Below are positions 35,691 to 44,521 of a stretch of 64,000 nt of DNA, piece after piece. The stretch lies in the NCBI RefSeq assembly GCF_001280425.1, contig NZ_LIUF01000001.1, positions 910,945 through 974,944 of the forward strand. Direction: 5' to 3'. The notes under the pieces were generated by a model. It worked only from the letters and a program-made list of their open reading frames with translations, was not told the origin of the DNA and did no database searches. A program made the position numbers and the translations under genes. How positions within the stretch are numbered: position 1 is the stretch's first letter; each line of letters begins with the position of its first letter. This DNA is from Haloarcula rubripromontorii. GTDB lineage: Archaea > Halobacteriota > Halobacteria > Halobacteriales > Haloarculaceae.

Positions 35691-36296
35691 TTATTCCGGC
35701 AACTCGTCGATGAGGACGACCGCTTCGCCGTCGATGACGACGTCGTCGTCAGCGAGGACGCGCGTGGTCAGCCGGTACTGTTCGTCGCCGAGGTCCTCGA
35801 CGATTTCACATTCGGCAGTGAGCCGGTCACCGATACGGACCGGGTTGTGGAACTCCAGGTCCTGTGAGAGATAGATAGTCAGCCCCGGCAGCCGTGCCAG
35901 CGCCGCGCTGATGAGGCTCCCGACGAGCGTCCCGTGGGCGATACGGCCGCGAAAACGTGTCTGCTCCGCGAACTCGTCGTCAAGGTGAAGCGGATTCGTG
36001 TCGCCACTCGCGGCGGCGAACTGTTGCACGTCGTTTTCCGAGATTGTCTTTGTGAAATCGACGTGGTCGCCGACGCCGAGGCGGCCCGGGTGGTCTTCGG
36101 AGATCGAGACGTGCCATTCCGGGAGATCTTCGTCTGGTTCGATACGGTCTGCGGGCGTTACGCCGTCTTCGTCCTCCTGCTGGACGCCGAACGCGGCAAA
36201 CGCTGCCCGGTTAGCTGCGACGACGCTGTTGAACATGTGTGACGATGTTTCAGTCCATGTGTCTAACAGCGGGTTTCGTGGCGATTCAGAACTCAT
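35691..36296 (-). CDS. maoC: MaoC-domain (R)-specific enoyl-CoA hydratase
   Basis: A 201-residue protein with a C-terminal MaoC/hotdog domain. AAASGDTNPLHLDDEFA carries the catalytic Asp and His of (R)-hydratases, followed by RFRGRIAHGTLVGSLIS and VRIGDRLTAECEI. Such enzymes convert enoyl-CoA to (R)-3-hydroxyacyl-CoA, the substrate of PHA synthase, and this gene is divergent from phaR. The first 75 residues are a linker including a segment (SSHMFNSVVAANRAAFAAFG) that looks phasin-like, and may attach it to granules; that is inference. Confidence 0.87.
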   Translation of the reverse strand: MSSESPRNPLLDTWTETSSHMFNSVVAANRAAFAAFGVQQEDEDGVTPADRIEPDEDLPEWHVSISEDHPGRLGVGDHVDFTKTISENDVQQFAAASGDTNPLHLDDEFAEQTRFRGRIAHGTLVGSLISAALARLPGLTIYLSQDLEFHNPVRIGDRLTAECEIVEDLGDEQYRLTTRVLADDDVVIDGEAVVLIDELPE

Positions 36297-36536
36297 CTGT
36301 CCTGCTAGTTTATTGGTCGGCTTATTAAACCTTGGCGTTGGTTTCGTCTCAGCTGTCGGTAAACGCCGTCTAACGGGCGTCAGACGGGTGTTTGGGCTTA
36401 CCGTTACCGGTGCTACAGGGCGTAGCACGTCCCTCGCCGCTCATGAACCGCTGATACCACTCTTTACCATTCATTGGTACTCAATGGTTTTCAGCGGAAA
36501 GTTTATACTGTTGAGGAGAGTACATGTAGTTGACCG
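36297..36536. promoter_or_regulatory. Divergent maoC-phaR control region
   Basis: TTTATAC at 36502-36508 is the phaR TATA, 29-35 nt before its ATG. On the other strand TTTAATAAG near 36322-36330 serves maoC. Between them lie nested inverted repeats: ACCATT (36466-36471) with AATGGT (36483-36488), and CATTG (36472-36476) with CAATG (36482-36486). They sit 14-36 nt before the phaR TATA, a candidate site for PhaR autoregulation. The remaining bases show no gene. Confidence 0.5.
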
Positions 36537-36836
36537 ATGGCCGACGAGGATGATGGCCTGCTGTGGCCTCCGATGTTCAAGGGGATGCAACAGGCGAGCG
36601 AGAACGCGATGGAACAGCAACAGCAGCTGATGAAACAGATGTTCGCCAACGGTGGCATGCCGAGTTTCGATATGAATCAGCTCGGTGCCATGAGCCAGAT
36701 GGCGACGTTCAAGACCCGCGTGCAGAGCGGGGGTCGGATCAGCATCCCCGATGCGGAGCGAGAGGCGCTGGGTATCGACGAAGGCGACATCGTGCAAGCC
36801 GTCGTCCTCCCGGTCACTAACAACAACAGCGAGTAA
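36537..36836 (+). CDS. phaR: PHA locus regulator PhaR (AbrB/SpoVT-type)
   Basis: A 99-residue protein. The N-terminal half is Met/Gln-rich (EQQQQLMKQMFANGG), as for granule-surface helices. The C-terminal half is an AbrB swapped-hairpin DNA-binding domain: FKTRVQSGGRISIPDAEREALGIDEGDIVQ is split here as GGRISIPDAEREALGI and EGDIVQAVVLPV. In Haloferax mediterranei the PhaR-type protein represses phaRP and binds granules, coupling expression to polymer. The gene precedes phaP by 7 bp. The start ATGGCC follows a good TATA. Confidence 0.9.
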   Translation: MADEDDGLLWPPMFKGMQQASENAMEQQQQLMKQMFANGGMPSFDMNQLGAMSQMATFKTRVQSGGRISIPDAEREALGIDEGDIVQAVVLPVTNNNSE

Positions 36837-36843
36837 CCCAACA

Positions 36844-37401
36844 ATGGTAGACTACACAACCCCCGTCACGACAGCGTTCGAGATGCAGCGTGCGACGATA
36901 GAGCAGAGCCAGAAAGCGCTCGAGCAGAGCGTTTCCTTCCAGCAGAACGTCAACAACGCGGTTATCGACAGCCTCGACACACAGGAGTCGGCACAGCGCC
37001 GCGGTGTCGAGCTCCAGCAGACCGCGTTCCACAGCTACCTCGACGCGATGGCGTCGACGATGCCCGGCATGACCGAAACCGTCGAGCAGATCCGCGAGAC
37101 CGTCGACGAGCAGTTCGACTTCCTGCTTGAGAACCACGCCGAACTGTTCGACAACATGGAAACGGAACTCGAAGAGGGCGTCGACACCTACGACGAGATG
37201 ACCGACGAGTACGTCACAGCCGTCAACGACCAGATCGACATGCTCGTCGAGGCCCACGAGGAACTCGAATCGCAGTCTGTCGAGGCCGCCGAACAGTTCG
37301 GCGAGCAACTCGAAGAAGTCCAAGAACAGGTCGAGGAGATTCAGGAGCAGGTCGAGGAAGTGCAGGCCGAAGCCGCCGACGCTGTCGACGTCGAAGCGTA
37401 A
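36844..37401 (+). CDS. phaP: Phasin PhaP
   Basis: A 185-residue, almost wholly helical acidic protein: MVDYTTPVTTAFEMQRATIEQSQ with Gln-rich helices, and a C-terminal coiled coil of EEVQEQVEEIQEQVEEV repeats. Phasins coat polyhydroxyalkanoate granules and control their number and size. Its position between phaR and phaE matches the Haloarcula/Haloferax locus order. A T6 run 15 bp after the stop could end the phaRP transcript. Confidence 0.9.
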   Translation: MVDYTTPVTTAFEMQRATIEQSQKALEQSVSFQQNVNNAVIDSLDTQESAQRRGVELQQTAFHSYLDAMASTMPGMTETVEQIRETVDEQFDFLLENHAELFDNMETELEEGVDTYDEMTDEYVTAVNDQIDMLVEAHEELESQSVEAAEQFGEQLEEVQEQVEEIQEQVEEVQAEAADAVDVEA

Positions 37402-37415
37402 CTACGACAGTCGGC

Positions 37416-37421
37416 TTTTTT
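37416..37421 (+). terminator. Poly-T terminator after phaP
   Basis: TTTTTT lies 15 bp after the phaP stop. Archaeal RNA polymerase terminates at such runs. This suggests phaRP ends before phaEC, but read-through is possible, because phaE starts 26 bp further on. Confidence 0.4.
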
Positions 37422-37446
37422 GTGCGCCCGCCGCCGAAGTACTATT

Positions 37447-37992
37447 ATGAGCAACACAAACGACATTCAGGAGGAATGGACGGAGATGGTTGAGGAGATG
37501 AACAACGCGGTCGCCGACTCGATGGAGCAGAACATGAAGGCCCAGGCGGCCTTCGTGGAGTCGTGGGCCGATGCTGTCGAGGATACGATCCCGGAGCAAG
37601 AGGACCTTGCCGAGGGGATGGACGGCTACAACCGCGCCTACGAGGAGTGGATGGACGCCGCCGAGCAGATGGTCGAACGCTCTACCGACGCCGCTCGGGG
37701 CGAGGACGTCGATCCCGCCGAGTTCCGTGACATCTGGCTGCAGTCCGCCAACGAGGCGTTCAAACACGTCATGGGAACCTCGGCTTTTGCGGCCGCCAAC
37801 GGCCAGCTCGTCGAGTCGATGATGGAGATGCAACAAGAAGCGGACGACCTGAGCCAGGACACGCTGGAACAGCTCGGCTTCCCGACGCGAGACGATGTCG
37901 ACGAGGTCGGCGAGCGACTCATCGAGCTTGAGCGCCGACAGCACGCGGTCGAACAGAAACTCGACCGCGTGCTTGAACACTTAGAAGAGTAA
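37447..37992 (+). CDS. phaE: PHA synthase subunit PhaE (class III, archaeal)
   Basis: A 181-residue helical subunit, the length known for haloarchaeal PhaE and much shorter than bacterial class III Pha[23 protein letters not shown] begins it, and [33 protein letters not shown] and [22 protein letters not shown] give the PhaE C-terminal helices. It activates PhaC in the PHA synthase. The phaC ATG follows after 2 bp, so the two are co-translated. Confidence 0.93.
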   Translation: MSNTNDIQEEWTEMVEEMNNAVADSMEQNMKAQAAFVESWADAVEDTIPEQEDLAEGMDGYNRAYEEWMDAAEQMVERSTDAARGEDVDPAEFRDIWLQSANEAFKHVMGTSAFAAANGQLVESMMEMQQEADDLSQDTLEQLGFPTRDDVDEVGERLIELERRQHAVEQKLDRVLEHLEE

Positions 37993-37994
37993 TC

Positions 37995-39410
37995 ATGTCA
38001 AGCAATCCTTTCAATCCGTTCGAGGCCGCGCTCAACTGGCAGCGCAAGACACTGGAGAACATGACCGACGCCGCCGAGACCAGTCAGATCGCAGACGAGC
38101 GGCTGGAACTGCTGGAGTCCGTCGAAGTCGGTCAGACGCCAAGCAACGTCGTGTACGAGGAGAACAAGCTCGAACTCCTCCATTACGACGCCGAGGCTGC
38201 CGGCATCGAGGTACCGGACGAGGAGAAGGAAGATGTCCCGATCCTCATCGTCTACGCCCTCATTAACCGGCCGTACATCCTCGATCTGCAGGAGGAGCGG
38301 TCGGTCGTCCGACGGTTGCTTGAGGCAGGCCACGACGTGTACCTCATCGACTGGAACGAGCCCTCGCGGCTCGACCAGCACCTCACCCTCGACGACTACG
38401 TCAACCGTTACATGGACAACTGCGTCGACGTGGTCCGCGAGCGCTCCGGCCAGGACGCCATCAACATCCTCGGCTACTGCATGGGCGGGACGATGTCGGT
38501 GATGTACACCGCACTCCACAAGGAGAAAGTCAACGCTCTCGGGCTGATGGCCGCAGGACTGTGTTTCGACCACACCGGTGGCGTCCTCGAAGAGTGGGGC
38601 TCCGACGAGTACTACGAACCCAGCGACGTGACCGACACCTTCGGCAACGTCCCCGCGGACATGCTCGATATCGGGTTTGCGCTGATGGACCCCGTCGAGA
38701 ACTACGTCACGAAGTACATCCGGTTCGCGGAGAACATGGAGAACGAGGGCTTTGTCGAGAACTTCGGCCGGATGGAGAAGTGGCTCGGCGACGGCATCGA
38801 CGTGGCCGGCGAGGCCTACGTTCAGTTCCTCGAAGACGTGTATCAGGACAACAAGCTCTACAGGAACGAGCTGGAGCTCAACGGCAAGCACGTCGATCTG
38901 GACAACATCGACATGCCGGTCCTCCAGCTGATGGGCGAGTACGACCACCTCATCCCGCCGGAGGCCTCCAAGCCGTTCAACGATGTCATCGCTAGCGACG
39001 ACACGCGCACCATCGAGTTCTCGACGGGCCACATCGGCCTCTCCGTCTCGTCGTCGACTCACGCCGACCTCTGGCCCGAGGTCGCCGAGTGGTACTCGGA
39101 GCGCAACGAGAGCGAGGAGGTCGACATCGAGGTTGAGTCCCCCGATTCCGGTGCCGAAGACGGTGACGACCAGTCGGAACTCACCGACATCGACGTTGAC
39201 GCGACTGGTGACACTGCGGACGATGTGGAGGCCGACGACGAGCCCGCGGATGTGGATAGCGTCTCCGGTATCGGCCCGACCTACGCCGACCGTCTGCACG
39301 ACGCTGGCATCCACAGCGTTGCGGACTTGGCTGAATACGACGCGGCCGAACTGGCTGACATCGCCGAGACCACCGAGTCCCGCGCGCAGGACTGGCTCGA
39401 CCAGCTGTAA
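37995..39410 (+). CDS. phaC: PHA synthase catalytic subunit PhaC with helix-hairpin-helix tail
   Basis: A 471-residue class III-type synthase that polymerises 3-hydroxyacyl-CoA. The lipase-like box [10 protein letters not shown] places the nucleophile at C162; [10 protein letters not shown] gives the aspartate and [11 protein letters not shown] the histidine. N-terminal LIDWNEPSR and VYLIDW fit the family. After an acidic linker (about 375-415), residues 419-471 form a helix-hairpin-helix-like segment, [20 protein letters not shown] and [19 protein letters not shown], which closely resembles the RadA N-terminal HhH. This is not needed for catalysis in the known family. A T5 run follows the stop. 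Confidence 0.93.
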   Translation: MSSNPFNPFEAALNWQRKTLENMTDAAETSQIADERLELLESVEVGQTPSNVVYEENKLELLHYDAEAAGIEVPDEEKEDVPILIVYALINRPYILDLQEERSVVRRLLEAGHDVYLIDWNEPSRLDQHLTLDDYVNRYMDNCVDVVRERSGQDAINILGYCMGGTMSVMYTALHKEKVNALGLMAAGLCFDHTGGVLEEWGSDEYYEPSDVTDTFGNVPADMLDIGFALMDPVENYVTKYIRFAENMENEGFVENFGRMEKWLGDGIDVAGEAYVQFLEDVYQDNKLYRNELELNGKHVDLDNIDMPVLQLMGEYDHLIPPEASKPFNDVIASDDTRTIEFSTGHIGLSVSSSTHADLWPEVAEWYSERNESEEVDIEVESPDSGAEDGDDQSELTDIDVDATGDTADDVEADDEPADVDSVSGIGPTYADRLHDAGIHSVADLAEYDAAELADIAETTESRAQDWLDQL

Positions 39411-39420
39411 TCCGGGGCCG

Positions 39421-39425
39421 TTTTT
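39421..39425 (+). terminator. Poly-T terminator after phaC
   Basis: TTTTT lies 10 bp after the phaC stop and before the start of the next gene at 39450. Confidence 0.35.
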
Positions 39426-39449
39426 CCGTTCTCCCGCACATGTCCAGCT

Positions 39450-39902
39450 ATGCGCGTTTCGGTCATCGGCGGGTCGACAGTCACAGACGAACAGTACCGA
39501 CAGGCGCGTGAGGTGGGCCGGAACCTCGCCGAGCGGGGCCACGACGTGGTGTGTGGCGGGCTGTCCGGGGTGATGGAAGCGGTCTGTCGAGGCGCGAGCG
39601 AGGCTGACGGCCACACTATCGGCATCCTTCCCGGTGAGCGCCGGGCCGCCGCGAACGACTACGTCGAGACGGCGATAGCGACGGGACTCGGAAACGCCCG
39701 CAACGTCCTCGTCGTCATGAACGGCGCGGCTGTCATCGCCGTCGACGGCGGCACCGGGACGCTCTCGGAACTCGGCCACGCGCTTGACATGGGCCGGCCC
39801 GTCGCCGGGCTTGGAACCCACCGCCTCGACGGCGGCGACGCAATCGAACACGTCGACACACCTGCCGAAGCCGTCGAATACGTCGAGTCTGCCGTGCAGT
39901 AG
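39450..39902 (+). CDS. TIGR00725-type LOG-related nucleotide-binding protein
   Basis: A 150-residue Rossmann-type protein related to the LOG/lysine decarboxylase-like fold: RVSVIGGSTV, GHDVVCGGLSGVMEAVCRGA, GHTIGILPGERRAAANDYVE and AAVIAVDGGTGTLSELGHALD. The GGxGT of LOG proteins is present as GGTGTLSE. Such proteins bind nucleotide monophosphates; some are phosphoribohydrolases. The physiological role here is unknown. Convergent with the small membrane gene. Confidence 0.85.
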   Translation: MRVSVIGGSTVTDEQYRQAREVGRNLAERGHDVVCGGLSGVMEAVCRGASEADGHTIGILPGERRAAANDYVETAIATGLGNARNVLVVMNGAAVIAVDGGTGTLSELGHALDMGRPVAGLGTHRLDGGDAIEHVDTPAEAVEYVESAVQ

Positions 39903-39905
39903 CTT

Positions 39906-40130
39906 TTACTCCAACAGCCGCTTGAGAGCCGCCGCGACAGCCAGGAATCCGACGCCGAGCAGTCTGACCCGACGGCGGGACCCCTCCTGTGGCGTAAACT
40001 CTACCGCCAGCACCCAGCGATAGCCCAGTCGGGCCAGCGACAGTAACAGCCCCGGCACGAGCAGGTGAACCACGCCCGCAAGCGTCGTTCCGTTCCACAG
40101 CAGCCGTCGTTCGGTCCGTGTCAGGTCCAT
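39906..40130 (-). CDS. Small membrane protein (74 aa)
   Basis: Reads MDLTRTERRLLWNGTTLAGVVHLLVPGLLLSLARLGYRWVL, with one long helix and a second hydrophobic segment LLGVGFLAVAAALKRLLE. The basic arginine-rich start predicts a cytosolic N-terminus. It resembles small haloarchaeal membrane proteins of unknown role. It is convergent with the LOG-like gene, with 3 bp between the stops. Confidence 0.65.
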   Translation of the reverse strand: MDLTRTERRLLWNGTTLAGVVHLLVPGLLLSLARLGYRWVLAVEFTPQEGSRRRVRLLGVGFLAVAAALKRLLE

Positions 40131-40285
40131 ACCGGCCCAAGGTACTGTGTCGGTTTGACCGTGGCGTCTGCGCGTGACGCGTGGGCAGTGCGACAGCCGA
40201 CAGAACGACAGCGTCGTGACTGGGTCGGATTGAAGACAGAGAAGATAGAACCGCGGTGATTGTCGCTCGAATCGGCGGGAAGTAT

Positions 40286-40427
40286 CCGGCGCGCGCAGCG
40301 CGCCGGTTCAATCGCAGCGAGTGACTACCGCGCGCCGAAGGCGCGCGACAGGAACGAGCAGCGATTTTTCCCCAAGTTTTTGCACGACTGAGGGCGCGAA
40401 GCGCCCGAAGGAGTTGCAAAAAGTGGG
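40286..40427. repeat. Three GC-rich palindromes downstream of the thermosome
   Basis: CCGGCGCGC-GCA-GCGCGCCGG (40286-40306) has perfect 9-bp arms. CGCGCGCC-GAA-GGCGCGCG (40329-40347) has perfect 8-bp arms. GGGCGC-GAA-GCGCCC (40392-40406) is nested in an outer stem, CCCA..TTTTTGCA (40371-40384) with TGCAAAAA..TGGG (40415-40427). The third lies 2 bp past the thermosome stop. The gap 40131-40428 shows no gene. They probably act in transcript 3' ends. Confidence 0.65.
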
Positions 40428-40428
40428 T

Positions 40429-42126
40429 TTACATCATGCCGCCCATGCCGCCGCCCATGCCGCCCATGCCGCCGCCCATTCCGCCGGGCGCGCCGCCTGG
40501 GCCGCCAGGTCCGCCTTCGTCCTCGTCGTCGTCGCCCTGGCCACCCTTGAGGTCGCCAGCAGCGATGACGTCATCGATGCGGAGGATCATGACGGCTGCT
40601 TCGGTTGCGCTTTCGACAGCCTGGGTCTTGACACGGAGCGGCTCGACGACGCCGTCGTCTTCCATGTCGACGACCTCACCGGTGTAGGCGTCAAGCCCGG
40701 AGGTGACTGCGCCACCGTCGTGCTTGCTGCGGAGGTCGACCAGCGAGTCGATCGGGTCGAGACCGGCGTTCTCCGCGAGGGTGCGCGGGATGACGTCGAT
40801 GGCGTCGGCGAAGGCCTCGACAGCGAGCTGTTCGCGCCCACCGACGGAGTCGGCGTAGTCACGCAGGCCGAGTGCGAGCTGCGTCTCGGGGGCACCGCCG
40901 CCGGGCAGGACCTTGCCGTCCTCCAGCGTGGCGGCGACGACGCCGAGCGAGTCCTCGATGGCGCGCTCGACTTCGTCGACGACGTGTTCGGTGCCGCCGC
41001 GGAGAATCATCGTGACAGCGCGGGCGTCCTCGACGTCCTCGACGAAGATGCGCTCGTCGCCAGCGATGTCCTTCTGGGCGACGGAGCCGGCGAAGCCGAG
41101 GTCGTCGGCTTCGATGTCGTCGATGTTGGAGATGATGCGCGCACCGGTCGAGCGCGAGAGCGCTTCGATGTCGGACTTCTTGGCGCGGCGAACAGCGAGG
41201 ATGCCTTCCTGCGCGAGGTAGTGCTGGGCCATGTCGTCGATGCCCTTCTGGCAGAAGACGACGTCAGCACCGGCCTCGGCGAGCTTGTCGACCATTTCCT
41301 TGAGCTGTTTCTCTTCCTGGTCGAGGAACTGCTGGAGCTGGTCGGGGTCGGTGACGTTGACCTCGGTGTCGAGCTCCGTTTCCGGAACCTCGATGGCCGT
41401 GTCAAGCAGGGCCACGTCGGCGTCCTCGACGGCGAACGGCATGTTGTCGTGGACGCGCTCCTTGTCGACGATGACGCCCTCGACGAGTTCGGACTCGTCG
41501 GTTGCGCCGCCGACGACGGTCTCGATCTGGATGTTGTCGGTGTCGACGCTGCCGTCGTCGTCGACGACGGACTGTGCGGCGCGGACGACGAGTTCGGCGA
41601 GGACGTCCTTGGAGGATTCGGCGCCCTTGCCGGTCATCGCGGTCGCGGCGACCTTCTCGAGGGTCTCCGTGTCGTCGGCGTCGACGTCGATGGCGTTGTC
41701 TTCGAGAATCTCCTTGGCTTTCTCGGCGGCCTGGCGGTATCCCTGGGCCAGGATGCTGGCGTGGATGTCCTGGTCGAGGAGTTCCTCGGCCTTCGAGAGG
41801 AGTTCGCCGGCCATGACGACCGCCGTGGTCGTGCCGTCGCCCACTTCGTCTTCCTGCGTCTGGGCGACCTCGACGATCATGTTGGCGGCGGGGTGTTCGA
41901 TGTCCATCTCGTCGAGGATGGTGACGCCGTCGTTCGTGACGACGACCGAGCCCGAGTTGTCGACGAGCATCTTGTCCATGCCCTTCGGACCCAGTGTCGT
42001 CCGAACGGCCTCGGCGACGGCCGTCCCGGCCGTGATGTTCATCGACTGCGCGTCCTTTCCGGATGTCCGCTGGGACTCCTCGGAAAGTACAATCATGGGC
42101 TGGTTGCCCATCTGCTGTTGAGCCAT
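40429..42126 (-). CDS. thsA: Thermosome (group II chaperonin) subunit
   Basis: A 565-residue ATP-driven folding chaperonin of two eight-fold rings. [13 protein letters not shown] and [17 protein letters not shown] bind nucleotide and Mg, [15 protein letters not shown] carries the catalytic aspartate, and [16 protein letters not shown] and the closing [19 protein letters not shown] are family signatures. The C-terminal tail is a run of GGM units ([10 protein letters not shown]), typical of haloarchaeal thermosome subunits. Start at [10 protein letters not shown] fits a TATA 26-34 nt upstream. A single copy is present in this window; haloarchaea usually have two or three. Confidence 0.95.
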   Translation of the reverse strand: MAQQQMGNQPMIVLSEESQRTSGKDAQSMNITAGTAVAEAVRTTLGPKGMDKMLVDNSGSVVVTNDGVTILDEMDIEHPAANMIVEVAQTQEDEVGDGTTTAVVMAGELLSKAEELLDQDIHASILAQGYRQAAEKAKEILEDNAIDVDADDTETLEKVAATAMTGKGAESSKDVLAELVVRAAQSVVDDDGSVDTDNIQIETVVGGATDESELVEGVIVDKERVHDNMPFAVEDADVALLDTAIEVPETELDTEVNVTDPDQLQQFLDQEEKQLKEMVDKLAEAGADVVFCQKGIDDMAQHYLAQEGILAVRRAKKSDIEALSRSTGARIISNIDDIEADDLGFAGSVAQKDIAGDERIFVEDVEDARAVTMILRGGTEHVVDEVERAIEDSLGVVAATLEDGKVLPGGGAPETQLALGLRDYADSVGGREQLAVEAFADAIDVIPRTLAENAGLDPIDSLVDLRSKHDGGAVTSGLDAYTGEVVDMEDDGVVEPLRVKTQAVESATEAAVMILRIDDVIAAGDLKGGQGDDDEDEGGPGGPGGAPGGMGGGMGGMGGGMGGMM

Positions 42127-42257
42127 AGTCAAACGATGATTGAATGTGATTCTATATAAAAGCTGTGGTCACGGGCGGTATATCGCCCCACTGCATGCCA
42201 CACTCGACAGTGTGATACTACCTAACGTGGGTGGTTTATATACCCATTCAGGACCGC
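42127..42257 (-). promoter_or_regulatory. Thermosome promoter region with inverted repeats
   Basis: Minus-strand TATA TTTATATAG lies at 42152-42160, 26-34 nt before the start. Upstream, GGGCG-GTATAT-CGCCC (42173-42188) and CACACT-CGAC-AGTGTG (42199-42214) form perfect short inverted repeats. The thermosome is heat-inducible in relatives, so these may be regulator sites. A second AT-rich element lies near 42232-42239. Confidence 0.5.
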
Positions 42258-43313
42258 TCAGCGACCCATTCCGAACCGTCGGTGGCGCAGTTCCGGCGTG
42301 ATCTGGATGCGGGAGATGTCCTGCCCGGTTCGGTACCAGACGAACGCCGCTCTGGTGAACAGTTCGCGACACTCGATGCGGACTTCCCTGGGGTTGCCCT
42401 CCGTCCGCTCGTGGATGTCCTCGATTGCGGCCCGGGTGAACAGGTCCGGGGCCTGCCCTTCATAGGGGTCGTCCCGGAAGTACGCAAGCGAGCGGGCGGC
42501 GTACTCGGCCACGTCGTCCGGCGAGAACGGGTCGATACCCTCGTAGTACCGCAGCCGGGAGTCCAGCGTCCCGCGAATCTCGGCGACGCGCCGTTTCCCC
42601 TCCGGTGTCCCGGTGAGAAAGAGTCGGACGCCGGCGTCGCCGGCCACCTGCAGCGGCGACAGCAGGTCCGCCTCCAGCACCTCGATTTCGTCGACGACCA
42701 GCAGGAGTGTCTTGCCGTCCTCGCGCACGCGATGGACGATTTCGTGAACGGCGTCTTTCGCCTCCGCGGTCGCCCACGGAATCCCGTCGCGGACCTGCGA
42801 GTAGTTTCGCTGGTCGATGGAGTACCCTGCGGCGTAGGCGGCGGTCAACACCGTCTGGTACAGTTTCCGGGGCGTCGTCTCCCGCGGGTTGTCCAGGTGC
42901 GTGATGACAAACCCCTCGTGTTTCGAGAGGTCCCGAAGGACGATTTCGCGGAACGCCGTCTTTCCGGTGCCGTAAGGACTCACTAACCCGATGTGCTGGT
43001 CCTGGAGGAGCCAGGACGTGACCTGATTCAGCATCTCGGTGTCGTGGCGGACGTACAGCGGTTCGGGCATGTGGTCCAGCCCGGCTTCCTCTGTAAACGG
43101 GAGGTCTGTCACGGTGTCGGCGGTGCCGCCCAACGCCTCGCCGAAGGCCAGCAGCCGCTGTTCGACCTCCTTCAGCTGGTCCAGCAGGACGCCGGCGGTG
43201 GCGCTCTCGGCGCGTTCTTCCTCCGCAGACCGGAGCGATTCGAGCCGGTCCATCACCTCAGAGACGGACTGTCCCGAACCGCTGGCCTTCGGTTGCTCTG
43301 TGTCGTCCACCAC
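42258..43313 (-). CDS. Cdc6-like AAA+ ATPase
   Basis: A 351-residue ATPase. LVSPYGTGKTAFREIVL is Walker A, LLLVVDEIEVLEADLL Walker B, and LFLTGTPEGKRRVAEI sensor 1. NPREVRIECRELFTRA is sensor-2-like. The first 85 residues include a coiled coil (LLDQLKEVEQRLLAFGEAL), and no winged-helix domain is obvious. It is divergent in sequence from the Orc1 at 24.4 kb. The lack of a DNA-binding end and the coiled-coil start suggest a role other than classic initiation, such as a Cdc6/ExeA-like signal ATPase. TATA near 43348-43355. Confidence 0.78.
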   Translation of the reverse strand: MVDDTEQPKASGSGQSVSEVMDRLESLRSAEEERAESATAGVLLDQLKEVEQRLLAFGEALGGTADTVTDLPFTEEAGLDHMPEPLYVRHDTEMLNQVTSWLLQDQHIGLVSPYGTGKTAFREIVLRDLSKHEGFVITHLDNPRETTPRKLYQTVLTAAYAAGYSIDQRNYSQVRDGIPWATAEAKDAVHEIVHRVREDGKTLLLVVDEIEVLEADLLSPLQVAGDAGVRLFLTGTPEGKRRVAEIRGTLDSRLRYYEGIDPFSPDDVAEYAARSLAYFRDDPYEGQAPDLFTRAAIEDIHERTEGNPREVRIECRELFTRAAFVWYRTGQDISRIQITPELRHRRFGMGR

Positions 43314-43392
43314 GGCTATCTCTCTCAGTCTTGCTGGTCCGGCGCGTTATATGTTACGCCCGAATTTCGGGGAAGATAACGGACCTGCGGTG

Positions 43393-44367
43393 TTAGAACG
43401 GTAGCGGGAACGGAACCGAGCCGTAGGCGTACCCGTCCATGCTGCCGTCCGGTCGAGCGCGGAACACGATTGTCGGTGAGTACCCTACATCCGGCTGTTC
43501 GCCGTACACCCGTTTCCAGTCGTCGTCCGGGAAGGAACTGCAGTCGACCACGAGGACCGCACCGGGATGGGCTGCTAGCTGGTCGCGTGTCTTCGCGTCC
43601 CCGGAGGCCTTCACCGCACCAACGGCAGTGTCGACCTGCCGTCGGGACGGCGGCCGCGGCCGAGTGACTTCGACGAGCGTGTCTTCGACCCGGAAGTCGA
43701 CGGAGTGCCCCGAGTCAAGTTCGACCTCGGGCGTGATGTCGTTGCCCGCATCGACGAGCAGCTTGGCGACGTTGAACTCGCCCATCGTCGCCCGCATTCG
43801 CGAGAGATCAAAGCCCTCGCTGGTCCCGAGTTTGCTCGCCATCGTGTAGCGGTAGTCGTCGAGTTCGCTGGTCGCGAGGAAGTCATCGTAGAATGCCAGC
43901 CCGTCCGCCCGGTCGGCGTCCGGGAAGCCGCCGGCGTGGTCTCGGAAGAACGTCCGTGTCGACTCGCGACCGTCCTTCGACAGAAACACAGGGAGGAAGA
44001 AGTGCGCCAGCGCCTCGTACTCGGTGAGCCACGGGTCTTCCACCTCTAGCTGTGCGAACAGTTCGCGCTGGACCCACTCGCTGATGTCGTCGGGGACCTC
44101 GTCGAACGTGTATTTTTCTGTCCGCCACAGCGTCTCCGGTGTCTCCGTGTTTCCGACCCAGTAGGCGCGCTGACCGTTCCAGCAAAACAGCGCCAGATCA
44201 CCGTTGTCCATCTCCAGCCGGCGCGCGGCCCACCCTTCCGGCGGGGCGAACCACGGGCCCTCCATCGTCGCACCGAAGGTGTTCTGCAGCGGTGTCAGCA
44301 GGTCGTTCCGGACCCGATCTTCGCTCCATCGCTCGTTCGACTGTCGCAGACGTAAGGGACCAGCCAC
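43393..44367 (-). CDS. Conserved haloarchaeal protein (DUF5784-like) with nuclease-like core
   Basis: A 324-residue protein starting MAGPLRLRQSNERWSEDRVR. The C-terminal third looks like a restriction-nuclease-type core: GHSVDFRVEDTLVEVTRPRP places D223 and E233 followed by T235 rather than Lys, and VLVVDCSSFPDDDW supplies the next strand. So a degraded PD-(D/E)xK fold is possible, perhaps inactive. The family number is from memory. Start fits the conserved first residues. It lies 80 bp from the Cdc6-like gene, both on the minus strand. Confidence 0.7.
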   Translation of the reverse strand: MAGPLRLRQSNERWSEDRVRNDLLTPLQNTFGATMEGPWFAPPEGWAARRLEMDNGDLALFCWNGQRAYWVGNTETPETLWRTEKYTFDEVPDDISEWVQRELFAQLEVEDPWLTEYEALAHFFLPVFLSKDGRESTRTFFRDHAGGFPDADRADGLAFYDDFLATSELDDYRYTMASKLGTSEGFDLSRMRATMGEFNVAKLLVDAGNDITPEVELDSGHSVDFRVEDTLVEVTRPRPPSRRQVDTAVGAVKASGDAKTRDQLAAHPGAVLVVDCSSFPDDDWKRVYGEQPDVGYSPTIVFRARPDGSMDGYAYGSVPFPLPF

Positions 44368-44521
44368 AGGGTCGTGTAGACGGTCAGTGGTCTTGGGCGT
44401 TCCGCCCTGCCGAAACGCCGCCGTTCGGACTGATTGATAGCTCTATCGCCCGTGTGGGACAGTTTCTGGGACCACCGTTACATTGATAGTCACTACCAGC
44501 CAAGTTTCACTGTGGTAACCT

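Noticed and set aside
37998-39851. 617-codon minus-strand frame opposite phaC
   Set aside because: Shadow of the PhaC and LOG-type genes; no domain visible and no plausible promoter.
40321-42159. 612-codon plus-strand frame opposite the thermosome
   Set aside because: Composition (Val/Gly/Asp/Leu runs) is that of an antisense shadow; the thermosome family is certain.
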